A stretch of 64,000 nucleotides of DNA from Shewanella japonica. GTDB taxonomy: Bacteria; Pseudomonadota; Gammaproteobacteria; Enterobacterales; Shewanellaceae. This document shows positions 7,456 through 16,467 of this stretch, piece after piece. The notes below the pieces were generated by a model that did no database searches, was not told the DNA's origin, and saw nothing but the letters and a program-made list of their open reading frames with translations. Numbering within the stretch: the stretch's first letter is position 1; each line of letters begins with the position of its first letter. The stretch lies in the NCBI RefSeq assembly GCF_002075795.1, contig NZ_CP020472.1, positions 3,517,001 through 3,581,000 on the forward strand, in the 5' to 3' direction. The translations under genes and the position numbers were made by a program.

Positions 7456-9537
7456 TTATCGAGCTGATGCTTGCTCAATTGCAGCAAGCACTTGTTCTGT
7501 CGTTAAAATGACCGGGAGCTTTATCCCATCTGGTGCATTAGGGCCGTAAACCACGTTAAACGGCACCCCGAATCGGCCATGACTTTGTAAGTAATCAGTA
7601 ATCGGTTGCGATGCTGTTGTCCAATCACCTTCCACTAACGCCATATGGTCTTGTTTTAGCATTGAATAAACAGGGTCTTGTAAAATCACCCCAACCTTGT
7701 TGGCTTTACAGGTAATACACCAATCAGCGGTTACATCCACAAATACCGTTTTGCCTTGAGCCACGCTACTTGCAATATCTGTTTGCTCAAGAGGCGTCCA
7801 AGTGAGATCCGTTGGCAGCGGATTTGACCAGTCATCAGACGTTGCAAATGCGCCAATAGCAGCAAACATCACCACCATGCTAAAACTTGCAATAACAGCT
7901 GGAACGCCATATTGCTTGGCCATAAGCCCAAAGAAACCTAGCACTAACACAGCCGCAATGACCCATAGAGCTATGACATTGATAAAGCTTGATAATAGGC
8001 TGATTAGCCATAAACTTGTCATCAACAATAGCACCGAGAAGAACACTTTAACGATATTCATCCAGCGCCCTGGTTTAGGGAAATAACCGGCTATTTGCGG
8101 AAACATAGCCACTAATAGCCAGGGTAGTGCCATTCCTATTGCTAATGCAGTAAAGATGACCACTAAGCTAAGTACATCTGCCCCTAAGGCAAAAGCCACT
8201 GCGGTCCCTAAAAACGGGGCACTACAGGGGGTGGCGAGTAAAGTGGCAAACATGCCTTGTAAAAAATGACCTCGATGATCATTGCCACCCGTGGTAGCAA
8301 GTTTAGTCTGCAAACTCGATGGAAGATTTATTTCGAATGCACCAAGCATATTCAGCGAAAATACAGAAGTGACAATCACCATAAACCCAATAAACCAAGG
8401 GTTTTGAAATTGCACGCCCCATCCCACAGCTTGTCCCGTAACCTTCAGCATAATCACAAAGGCAGCCAACAGCCAAAACGACACAATAATGCCAAATGCA
8501 GAAGCGATAAATTGGGTTCTTATTTGATTTTTCTGCAAGTTAGGCGCAGCAATAACAGAACTTAACTTCATCCCTAATACAGGCAATACACAAGGCATCA
8601 CATTAAGAATCAACCCGCCTAGTAATGCAAAAAATAGCATTGTCAGTAATGAATTATCTGACATATCAATTGAGGCTAACCGAACATTCGCTGCGTATTC
8701 ATACGCTCGCTGATTATCACTTACCGTAATATTCAGTTGCTTCGTATCCAATTGGGCGTCTTCGTTCCAAGTCGATACCTCAAAAAAAGCCGTCCATACT
8801 TTCGAACCATCATCACGTGTTTGTCGACTTACGCTAATAGGATTGAAATTGGTTTCTTTATCGCCATCAACAATGACCTGTGGCTGACGCCAACTGTCAT
8901 CTAATAACGTCACTTGGAGTAGGTTTTGCGCTTTGTCCCACCCAACATTAACTTGATCATTAGCCGTATCAATATCCACTAATTGTGGCACTGCCGAAAT
9001 GGCTTTATTGAACTCAAACATCGCTTCAGTGTCTGCTTGAAGTTGATTCGCGGTTAAATCCAATTCGAGCTGATAATCCGTCAGAACACAGACAGTCGTG
9101 CAAGATGATAAGGTAAATTTGCCCATCAGTGACGTTGGCGCATTAATATCTTCGACCTTCAGCGCAATAGGGAATACCACCTCACCTTGATAACCCTGGG
9201 TTTTATAACCCATGATGGTGTATTGCTGAGGCGTCGGCCATTGCCAATTCACGTCTCCAAGATTCGATGACTCACTCCAATCTATTTTCGGGGCAATGCC
9301 GCCCTCACCCGGCGTACGCCAGTACATCTTCCAATCATCATCTAATTGCACATCTAAAATGGCAGGAACCGTATTGGTTTTTTCATCAAGCTCTCCGGTC
9401 AGCATAAAGCGAACTTTTACTGGCGGATGATTATCATTGACTAGCCAACCTGTCGTAGCAGCATTGGCCAATGGAGTGATGCTTGCCAGCATCAACATCA
9501 AAGTAGAAAAAATGATCGTTTTGACAATATTCAACAA
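7456..9537 (-). CDS. scsB: ScsB/DsbD-family protein-disulfide reductase
   Basis: 693 residues. Order: signal peptide (about 1-26), a long periplasmic DsbD-alpha-like domain containing Cys-x-x-x-Cys (SSCTTVCVLTDY, about 144-155), a membrane block of about eight helices starting near residue 300 with NVMPCVLPVLGMKLS and a second cysteine in ATPCSAPFLG, and a C-terminal thioredoxin domain with WCITCK near 608-613. The layout matches ScsB, which carries electrons from cytoplasmic thioredoxin to periplasmic partners. Probable operon with the downstream scsD-like gene. The long N-terminal domain favours ScsB over classical DsbD. Confidence 0.87.
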   Translation of the reverse strand: MLNIVKTIIFSTLMLMLASITPLANAATTGWLVNDNHPPVKVRFMLTGELDEKTNTVPAILDVQLDDDWKMYWRTPGEGGIAPKIDWSESSNLGDVNWQWPTPQQYTIMGYKTQGYQGEVVFPIALKVEDINAPTSLMGKFTLSSCTTVCVLTDYQLELDLTANQLQADTEAMFEFNKAISAVPQLVDIDTANDQVNVGWDKAQNLLQVTLLDDSWRQPQVIVDGDKETNFNPISVSRQTRDDGSKVWTAFFEVSTWNEDAQLDTKQLNITVSDNQRAYEYAANVRLASIDMSDNSLLTMLFFALLGGLILNVMPCVLPVLGMKLSSVIAAPNLQKNQIRTQFIASAFGIIVSFWLLAAFVIMLKVTGQAVGWGVQFQNPWFIGFMVIVTSVFSLNMLGAFEINLPSSLQTKLATTGGNDHRGHFLQGMFATLLATPCSAPFLGTAVAFALGADVLSLVVIFTALAIGMALPWLLVAMFPQIAGYFPKPGRWMNIVKVFFSVLLLMTSLWLISLLSSFINVIALWVIAAVLVLGFFGLMAKQYGVPAVIASFSMVVMFAAIGAFATSDDWSNPLPTDLTWTPLEQTDIASSVAQGKTVFVDVTADWCITCKANKVGVILQDPVYSMLKQDHMALVEGDWTTASQPITDYLQSHGRFGVPFNVVYGPNAPDGIKLPVILTTEQVLAAIEQASAR

Positions 9538-9967
9538 ACTTTCCTTATATTGCCCTCATTCTGCTCGAGCAATAAATACGGTTGTAAAATGACAATAAAA
9601 AAATGCGTTACCAAGGACATAGGCAATGGCAGCTTAATAGACCGAAATAATGACAAAATAGTTCATCTAATGTCACTAAATTAGTGGATAAAGTGTAAAT
9701 CTGTGAAGCGGTACTTTATTTATTGATTTTCATGACAACCCACCCATTTTACCTACTCTCATCTAGCGCTTTATGTCTGACATAAGCTGAAACAGGTTAA
9801 ATATAGACATACGTTTGAATGATTGCTTTAATCGAATCAGGTGTTTTTGTTGTATTTCGATATTGTGGCCCTAAAGGCACAACTGCTCTGAAGTTGAGAC
9901 ACCAAGGAAAGGCAAGACTCACTCATTTATCAATAAAATGAGACAACAATAATAAGGATAATTTTCC
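9538..9967. other. Divergent intergenic region scsB / acylase (430 bp)
   Basis: No gene seen. It must hold the promoters for the minus-strand scsB and the plus-strand acylase. A GGATAA-type ribosome site precedes the acylase ATG at 9968. No clear operator or repeat found. Confidence 0.5.
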
Positions 9968-12562
9968 ATGAAAGTAATGCATTTGAATAAACTCATGCTA
10001 GCTATTGGCGTTGCATCTTCAGTTTTTATCGCTGGTTGCGGCAATGACACCGACTACTCTCGCTCCCCTGAAGTTACCCCTGAACCTGAAGTCACACAGC
10101 CACTGCAAGCTTTTGCACCAGACGGGATGCTTAAAGCACAAATTCGTCGAACTGCTTATGGCGTTCCACATATTCAAGCCGACAACCTTGAAAGCTTGGC
10201 GTTTGGCAGCGGGTACGCCCAAGCACAAGATAACTTATGTATACTTGCCGATGGATTTATCAAAGCCAATTCTGAACGCTCAATGTATTTTGGGCCTCAC
10301 GCCTCAATTGACTTTGCCACAGGGCTTCCAACAGCTGAAGATAACGGCAATTTAATTTCAGATTTTGCTTATAAAGCACTTAAAATTCGCGAGTTAGCCG
10401 AAAACCAATACTCACAATTTAGTTATAACTCACGTGCATTAATGGAAGGCTTCAGCGCAGGATACAACCAGTATCTTGCTGACGTCGATGCTGGGGAACA
10501 GCAAGCTTCCCCTTTTTGCGCAGGTCAACCTTGGGTTAAGCCCATTGAAGGGGTCGATGTTGCAAACTATTTATTCTCTATCGCCTTATTACCGGGCGCA
10601 GCTAACTTTTTAGATTTGATCTTTTATGCTAATCCTGGTGATGCTGAAGAGTACCTGCCACGTATTGTTGGCCCAGCGCCATCAGCAATGCAAACCGCCT
10701 TTATTCAAGATGTGAAAACCAAATTAATCGCTCGTGCCAATACCATTACTACACCAGATACCAACCCTCGTGATTTAGGCTCAAACGGCTGGGGACTCGG
10801 TAAAGATAAAACTGAAAATGGCAAAGGAATGGTGCTAGGTAATCCGCATTTCCCTCATACGGGCAACTTGCGTTTTTGGCAATCGCATATCACGATTCCA
10901 GGCCAGCTTGATGTCATGGGCGGATCACTCGTTGGCATGCCAGGGTTAATCAATATTGGCTTTAACAAAGACCTAGCTTGGACACATACCTTCTCAACTG
11001 CCGAGCATTTTGTGATGTATAACCTTGAGCTAGTCAGTGGCGATCGCATGCAATACCTTTATGAAGGTAAACCCATGCCAATCAACAAAGAAACCGTGCA
11101 AGTCCTCGTTAATGGCGGACCTGCAGGTATGCTCATTGCGGAAAAAGACATCTATACCACGGCTAAAGGACCAATTGTAGAAGCCCCTGTTGGACTTGCT
11201 CCTTTTGGTTGGGATGATGGCCAAGCCTTTATGATTCAAGATGCTAATATGGCAACTAAAGATCCTATCGATCATTGGTTTGCAATGAATCGCGCTACCA
11301 ATAAAGATGAGTTTCAACAAGCCTTTAAGAACTATGACGGGGTTATTTTTAATAACACCATGTACGCCGATAAAGAAGGTAATGCCTTTTACATTGATGA
11401 CTCAACAGTGCCGGGCTTAAGTGACTTTGCCGTATCTTTGCTAAAAACCAACCCGGATATTATTGCGGCTAGAGAACAAGCAGGCTTTACCATCTTACCT
11501 GGTAACACCTCTATTTTTGATTTCGACAGCCCAATGCCGTACAACCGAGCGCCAAAGCTTGAACGTACTGACTTTGTGCAAAACTCTAATAACTCATTCT
11601 GGTCAACTAACCTTGATGAGCCATTAGAAAATTATTCACCAATGTATGGCCCTGAGCGAGGCCAACTGTCACTTCGTACCCGCATGGCACTTACTTTAAT
11701 GGAAGATGCAGCAGGTGATGATGGTAAGTTTAATATTGATGAGCTAGAGACCGCGCTGCTGTCTAACCGGATATATTTAAACGATCTTATTTTTACTGAC
11801 CTAATCAGCCAGTGTGATGCACAAGCTGACACGCCAGTCATGGTGACTGATTCGATTTCTAAAGATATCAGTGGCGCTTGTATTGCGCTAAAGGCGTGGA
11901 ACGGTAAACAAGATAACGACAGCGTTGGCGGCGCATTAATTCGTGAGTTTGCACATCAGTTTGATCAAAACAGCATGTTAGCTGTGCCATTTGACTACAA
12001 CAATGCCGCAACTACGCCCCATACCTTAACCACAGATGGCAGTGCGCTCGTAGCACTTGCTCGTGCAACTCTTAATGTTGAAGCGGCAGGATTTGAAGTT
12101 GATGCGCCAATGGGGTCTGTTCAATTTGTTGAAAAATCATTGCCTGATGGCAGCGCTTCTGGCACCAAACTACCTTGGCCTGGAACCCACAATGCAGAAG
12201 GCGGATTTAATGTATTTTCTACCAGCTTGTCAGGCGATGATACTTTAATACCTCAGCATGAATATGCCGCAGTGATGGACGCGGTATCAGGGGCACCTTT
12301 GGCTTCAGGGTTAACTGCCGAAGGCTATCACATTCGCTATGGTTCAAGCTGGATGATGGCGGTGAGCTTTACTGATGATGGCCCTGTGGCTAAAGGAATC
12401 TTAACTTATTCTGAGTCGAATAATATTCTTAGTCCCTCTTTTGCCGATCAAAGTGTGCTTTATTCAACAGAAAAGCAATTGCGTCCGTTTCTATTTAATG
12501 AAGCTGATATTGCCGCATCCGTTGAGTCCACGACTGAACTAAGCTTTCAAAAAGGTGAATAG
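9968..12562 (+). CDS. Penicillin acylase-family Ntn hydrolase, lipoprotein
   Basis: 864 residues. A lipoprotein signal (LMLAIGVASSVFIAGCGND) puts the modified Cys near residue 23. The precursor shows the penicillin/aculeacin/acyl-homoserine-lactone acylase plan: an alpha part starting IRRTAYGVPHIQADNLESLAFGSGYAQAQD, a processing site DLGSNGWGLG in which Ser at about 272 would become the N-terminal nucleophile of the beta chain, and the beta-chain features VLGNPHFPHTGNLRFWQSH and LVGMPGLINIGFNKDLAWTHT. The family hydrolyses amide bonds of beta-lactams, lactone signals or cyclic lipopeptides; the true substrate cannot be told. It stands alone with a terminator downstream; the next gene is also a lipoprotein. 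Confidence 0.88.
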   Translation: MKVMHLNKLMLAIGVASSVFIAGCGNDTDYSRSPEVTPEPEVTQPLQAFAPDGMLKAQIRRTAYGVPHIQADNLESLAFGSGYAQAQDNLCILADGFIKANSERSMYFGPHASIDFATGLPTAEDNGNLISDFAYKALKIRELAENQYSQFSYNSRALMEGFSAGYNQYLADVDAGEQQASPFCAGQPWVKPIEGVDVANYLFSIALLPGAANFLDLIFYANPGDAEEYLPRIVGPAPSAMQTAFIQDVKTKLIARANTITTPDTNPRDLGSNGWGLGKDKTENGKGMVLGNPHFPHTGNLRFWQSHITIPGQLDVMGGSLVGMPGLINIGFNKDLAWTHTFSTAEHFVMYNLELVSGDRMQYLYEGKPMPINKETVQVLVNGGPAGMLIAEKDIYTTAKGPIVEAPVGLAPFGWDDGQAFMIQDANMATKDPIDHWFAMNRATNKDEFQQAFKNYDGVIFNNTMYADKEGNAFYIDDSTVPGLSDFAVSLLKTNPDIIAAREQAGFTILPGNTSIFDFDSPMPYNRAPKLERTDFVQNSNNSFWSTNLDEPLENYSPMYGPERGQLSLRTRMALTLMEDAAGDDGKFNIDELETALLSNRIYLNDLIFTDLISQCDAQADTPVMVTDSISKDISGACIALKAWNGKQDNDSVGGALIREFAHQFDQNSMLAVPFDYNNAATTPHTLTTDGSALVALARATLNVEAAGFEVDAPMGSVQFVEKSLPDGSASGTKLPWPGTHNAEGGFNVFSTSLSGDDTLIPQHEYAAVMDAVSGAPLASGLTAEGYHIRYGSSWMMAVSFTDDGPVAKGILTYSESNNILSPSFADQSVLYSTEKQLRPFLFNEADIAASVESTTELSFQKGE

Positions 12563-12642
12563 CTTACTGTTAACTCGTTAATAATCACTTAGCGGCATCT
12601 ATAGATGCACCTTTAGCTGCATATAAGTTGTCATCAATACTA

Positions 12643-12666
12643 AGCCCGCATTTCGCGGGCTTTATA
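12643..12666 (+). terminator. Terminator of the acylase gene
   Basis: Perfect hairpin AGCCCGC-ATTTC-GCGGGCT followed by a short T run (TTTAT), about 80 bases after the stop. Confidence 0.75.
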
Positions 12667-12943
12667 TTGATACAAGTACAGCTAAAAAGCTCAAGACGTA
12701 ATGGTAAAATCAAGTTAATCCAACAGCGGCCCGCTCAATTAAGCAACTCGCAATAAACACCAACAAAACCAACCTAAGCGCAACCCACAACAAACACTCA
12801 AGACCCAATTAAGACACAAACAGATCTGCGATTAACCCGGCATTTACATTGGTATATTTTATTTGTAGCCCCTCATTACACATGGCTAAAATCTCGCTCA
12901 ATTCCCAGTAAAGGGAATACATAAATAATAAATGGGGTTCAAT
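12667..12943. other. Intergenic region before the endonuclease/phosphatase-like gene
   Basis: Roughly 280 bases after the terminator with no ORF; presumably carries the promoter of the next gene. Nothing else supported. Confidence 0.4.
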
Positions 12944-14356
12944 ATGAAAATGTTTAAAACTGCTGCAGCTTTAGCTGTCGGTGTAGCGTTGCTTACGGGT
13001 TGCAACGACGAAACAAACAACTACTATCCAGGTGAACCAGCACCTGAAACAACAGATGTACGCATCGGTGCTTATAACTTGTCATTTGACAGAAACACCT
13101 TTGAAGATCTTGTCGCTGAAATGGCGTTAACCGTCGCAGAGCAAGATGAATTAATGGAGAAATGGTTCGATGAGTCACTCAGCGACGAAGAACTAGCTGT
13201 TGCAGAAAAGGTTATTCAAATTCGCAACGTTGCAGCAATTATCCAAACTGAACGACCTGCAATCTTATGGATGGGTGAATTCAATAACGATGGGACAGCA
13301 GAAAGCCAACAAGCAATTCAAGGTTTCCGTTTAAACTACCTGACTGTGCCACAAAATGCGTTAGGTTCAACATCTGAAGAATTTGAAGCCCTTGAGCCAA
13401 TACAGTTTGGTTATTTTGAAAACTTCGCCACAAATACTGGCCTATTAAGTGGTCACGACTTGAACCACGATGGTAAAGTTGCCCTTCCTGATGATGCTTG
13501 GGGCTTTGGCTTCTACCACGGTCAATATGCATTCAGCTTACTATCTCAATACCCAATTGATACAGATAACATCCGTACTTTCCAAGACTTCAAATGGAAA
13601 GACGTGCCAGGTGAAACCAACCCAACCATCATTAACTGTGAAGACGAAAACAATCCGATCCCAGAAGGAAAGGCATGTGGTGATGAATGGTACAGCGCTG
13701 AGGCATGGGCAGAAAAGCCAATGTCATCTAAGAACCATGTTGATGCCCCTATTATTATTCCTACAGCAGATGGCGATAAAGTCATTCACTTATTAATGTC
13801 GCACCCAACACCACCTATTTTCGACACTGTGACTGAAAACAACAAGTTACTTAACCGTGCTGAAATCAAATTCTGGGATGATTACACATCTGGTGAAGGT
13901 AGCTATATTTACGATGATGAAGGTAACAAAGGCGGTATCGATAGCGATGCATCATTTGTGATCTTAGGTGACTTGAACGCTGATCCAGAATCTGGTGATG
14001 GCTACTTAGATACCATCAAAGACTTAATGTACAGTGACCAAGTTAACCAACTTGCTACTCACGGAATTTACGCACCAAGTAGCTTAGGCGGACCAGAGTG
14101 TTTGTCTAACGGTGAATGTAAAGAAGAAAACTGGGGCACTAAGTACCCAGATCTTGTGACCAGCACATCTGGTTTACGCTTAGACCACGTTATCCCTTCA
14201 AGTGACTTGAATGTGACTGATTCAGGTGTATTCTGGCCAGCGACTTTTGAAGAAGGTCGTCTAATGATGAATGACGAGCGTGTAGGTAATTGGGGCGGCG
14301 GCGGAAAGTCAGTTTCTTCTGATCACCGTTTAGTCTGGATTAACGTAGAACTTTAA
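12944..14356 (+). CDS. Endonuclease/exonuclease/phosphatase-fold lipoprotein
   Basis: 470 residues from the ATG at 12944, chosen because GGGG lies 6-9 bases upstream; an in-frame ATG at 12932 would add four residues (MGFN) and lacks a good ribosome site. The signal ALAVGVALLTGCNDE gives a lipobox Cys. EEP-fold signatures: VRIGAYNLSFD near the mature N-terminus, ILGDLNADPESGDG (metal/phosphate loop), RLDHVIPS and the C-terminal SSDHRLVWINV catalytic Asp-His. Probably an outer-membrane-anchored phosphodiesterase, nuclease or phosphatase. It has an Asp/Glu-rich segment after the N-terminus. Substrate unknown. Confidence 0.85.
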   Translation: MKMFKTAAALAVGVALLTGCNDETNNYYPGEPAPETTDVRIGAYNLSFDRNTFEDLVAEMALTVAEQDELMEKWFDESLSDEELAVAEKVIQIRNVAAIIQTERPAILWMGEFNNDGTAESQQAIQGFRLNYLTVPQNALGSTSEEFEALEPIQFGYFENFATNTGLLSGHDLNHDGKVALPDDAWGFGFYHGQYAFSLLSQYPIDTDNIRTFQDFKWKDVPGETNPTIINCEDENNPIPEGKACGDEWYSAEAWAEKPMSSKNHVDAPIIIPTADGDKVIHLLMSHPTPPIFDTVTENNKLLNRAEIKFWDDYTSGEGSYIYDDEGNKGGIDSDASFVILGDLNADPESGDGYLDTIKDLMYSDQVNQLATHGIYAPSSLGGPECLSNGECKEENWGTKYPDLVTSTSGLRLDHVIPSSDLNVTDSGVFWPATFEEGRLMMNDERVGNWGGGGKSVSSDHRLVWINVEL

Positions 14357-14396
14357 ACCGTCAATATAGTGAGCTGAAACAGTTTACTTCTAATAT

Positions 14397-14425
14397 AAAA
14401 GCCCGCAAGCATTGCGGGTTTTTTG
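14397..14425. terminator. Bidirectional terminator between convergent genes
   Basis: CCCGCAA-GCA-TTGCGGG with an A run before and six Ts after; serves the plus-strand EEP gene and can serve the minus-strand HxlR gene. Confidence 0.85.
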
Positions 14426-14427
14426 TG

Positions 14428-14781
14428 TCAATTTAGTGATGAAAAATCAGTATCAATTTCTTGCTGTAATTTCTCTAACTCATCTAGGATGCGTAAAAAC
14501 TTTTGGCCAAAGTCAGTTACCTTGTACTCAACTCTTGGTGGAAGCTCGTTGAAAGTGATTTTTTCTAAAATACCAAACTCAACATTTCGCTTTAAACACA
14601 CATTGAGCACTTTTGTGGTTAAGCCCTCAACATGACTAACCATAGCCCCAGGTCGATTGATACCATTTGCCAATAACTGATACACAGTCAGTGACCACTT
14701 ACATCCATAAATCGCTTCAACCATACGCGCACTTTTATTGGGTGCTGACTTCTTTGAAAATAAATTTTCTTTTGTTTTCAT
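14428..14781 (-). CDS. HxlR-family winged-helix transcriptional regulator
   Basis: 117 residues, the usual HxlR length. ARMVEAIYGCKWSLTVYQLL opens the winged helix; GLTTKVLNVCLKRNVEFGILEK and PPRVEYKVTDFGQKFLRILDEL are the recognition helix and wing. The Cys in YGCKW lies where several redox- or aldehyde-sensing HxlR proteins carry a sensing cysteine. It is divergent from the SDR gene at 14897, which it probably controls. Confidence 0.9.
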   Translation of the reverse strand: MKTKENLFSKKSAPNKSARMVEAIYGCKWSLTVYQLLANGINRPGAMVSHVEGLTTKVLNVCLKRNVEFGILEKITFNELPPRVEYKVTDFGQKFLRILDELEKLQQEIDTDFSSLN

Positions 14782-14787
14782 AAATAT

Positions 14788-14802
14788 GTACCAATAAGTA
14801 CC
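14788..14802. promoter_or_regulatory. Candidate HxlR operator
   Basis: GTACC-AATAA-GTACC, a direct repeat whose GTAC cores are also palindromic, lies six bases upstream of the hxlR-type start codon in the divergent promoter region. Position and symmetry suggest autoregulation; no binding data. Confidence 0.4.
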
Positions 14803-14896
14803 TATGACACTAAATTGTGCCTATTTTTCAATAGCCTAAAGCGTTTATTAAACTGAGTCTATAGGCAATATAACTCAAACAATTTGGAGTCAACTG

Positions 14897-15685
14897 ATGA
14901 ATAATTTAACACCATCACTCGATGCGTTTTCAGCCATCGTCTTAGGCGGTTCAAGTGGCATAGGGTTAGCAAGTGCTAAGCGTTTGCTTGCTCAAGGCAT
15001 CAACACCTTAATTGTCGGCAGTTCAGTAGATAAATTAATCGCAGCTAAAACCGTATTAGATGAAATACCTTCAACAGCCTCACTACAAACCCTGCAAGCA
15101 GATTTATATCAAGGTGATGATATCGCACGACTCATCAGTATCATTGAACAAGCACAGCATCACATTCAATACTTTGTTAACGCAGCAGGTAAATTCATCC
15201 CTACCGCCTTTTTAGACCACCAGCAATCAGATTACGATAGTTATATAAACCTGAATCGTGCGAGCTTTTTTATCTCCCAAGCAATCGCTAAAAACATGCG
15301 TCAATATCAAGCTGGCGCAATTGTACATGTTGGCTCAATGTGGGCTAAACAAGCGATTAAAGCAACGCCATCATCTGCTTACTCTATGGCAAAAGCGGGT
15401 TTGCACTCACTAACTCAGCATATGGCAATGGAGCTAGCTGAATACAATATTCGAGTGAATGCAGTCTCCCCCGCTGTGGTTAACACCCCTATCTATGGGG
15501 CATTCATTGAACCTGATGCAATCGATGAAACCTTAGCCTCTTTCAATAAGTTTCACCCCATTGGCAGAATTGGTACCTCAGATGATGTAGCGGCAACAAT
15601 CGACTTTTTACTCAGTGAGCAATCCAGTTGGGTTACAGGCGCCATATGGGATATTGACGGCGGAGTAATGGCAGGTAGGAATTAA
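14897..15685 (+). CDS. Short-chain dehydrogenase/reductase (SDR)
   Basis: 262 residues. Rossmann NAD(P) motif [11 protein letters not shown] at about 16-26, NAAG (about 95), the catalytic Ser (HVGSMW), and YSMAK Tyr-x-x-x-Lys, followed by [13 protein letters not shown] and the C-terminal [12 protein letters not shown] usual in classical SDRs. GGAG precedes the ATG. Divergent from the HxlR regulator, so probably an inducible detoxification or redox enzyme; substrate unknown. Its stop overlaps the 3' end of the convergent GST gene by 4 bases. Confidence 0.9.
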   Translation: MNNLTPSLDAFSAIVLGGSSGIGLASAKRLLAQGINTLIVGSSVDKLIAAKTVLDEIPSTASLQTLQADLYQGDDIARLISIIEQAQHHIQYFVNAAGKFIPTAFLDHQQSDYDSYINLNRASFFISQAIAKNMRQYQAGAIVHVGSMWAKQAIKATPSSAYSMAKAGLHSLTQHMAMELAEYNIRVNAVSPAVVNTPIYGAFIEPDAIDETLASFNKFHPIGRIGTSDDVAATIDFLLSEQSSWVTGAIWDIDGGVMAGRN

Positions 15686-16341
15686 CCACAAAACAGAATA
15701 TCTTCTCGATTTTCTAACCAAAGCGGATGTTTAGTCATGACTTTACTGAACATCTTGCTTTGCAAATAACGATTCAGCCAAATACGTAAATGAGGATATG
15801 GAGCGTGTAGATACCATTGCCGCTCAACCCGGGCAAATTGACGAATAAACGGCAGTATTGCAATATCTGCTAAGCTTTCTCTATCAGCCATTAAAAAGCG
15901 ATGCTGTGACAGTAATTCTTCCAACTTAACGATGTACTTTTCGCAAGCTTGTCTGCATTCCACAATATTAGATTCACTATAACGTTTAGCGCATTTGTAG
16001 TTTTCTAAACAGCGCTTAAACTCGCTATCAAAGGTGTAGATTAGCGCCAACATGCTATCTAAAGTGTCATCATCGGCAAACAACAAGTCATCAGGATCGC
16101 CTTGGGTCAACGCCCATAACATCACTTCAAAACTTTCTTCTATAATAGTACCCGTTGGGGTCACAACGACTGGCACAGTGCCTTTAGGCGATACCGATAG
16201 CATTTCAGCGGGTTTGTCGCTTAATACTAAGTCACGCAGTAATACAGGCTGTTTCGACTTATAAATGGCAATACGAGCTCGCATTGCAAAAGGACAATTT
16301 CTTAACGAGTAGATTACAGGTAAATCCATGATTTTATTCAT
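15682..16341 (-). CDS. Glutathione S-transferase-like protein
   Basis: 219 residues. Thioredoxin-fold N-terminal domain: [18 protein letters not shown] has the CPFA active-site cysteine at about 15; GTVPVVV has the cis-proline that binds glutathione, and [13 protein letters not shown] the following Glu-Ser pair. The helical C-terminal domain contains [20 protein letters not shown], the GST N-capping box. The Cys suggests an omega/beta-like or glutaredoxin-like activity. An AAGGGAAG ribosome site precedes the start. Confidence 0.88.
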   Translation of the reverse strand: MNKIMDLPVIYSLRNCPFAMRARIAIYKSKQPVLLRDLVLSDKPAEMLSVSPKGTVPVVVTPTGTIIEESFEVMLWALTQGDPDDLLFADDDTLDSMLALIYTFDSEFKRCLENYKCAKRYSESNIVECRQACEKYIVKLEELLSQHRFLMADRESLADIAILPFIRQFARVERQWYLHAPYPHLRIWLNRYLQSKMFSKVMTKHPLWLENREDILFCG

Positions 16342-16467
16342 TGTTGTCTTGCTTCCCTTACAACTTATATACGGGTTTACTAATTAATTATGTACTTTAA
16401 CCATATTCATTCGCAACATATACGGGTAACATCCCCCCATTAAAATTAACTGAGAACCTTATAAAGC

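Noticed and set aside
10005..10355. Overlapping frames within the acylase and other long genes
   Set aside because: They overlap strongly supported genes, lack ribosome sites and domain features; treated as shadows.
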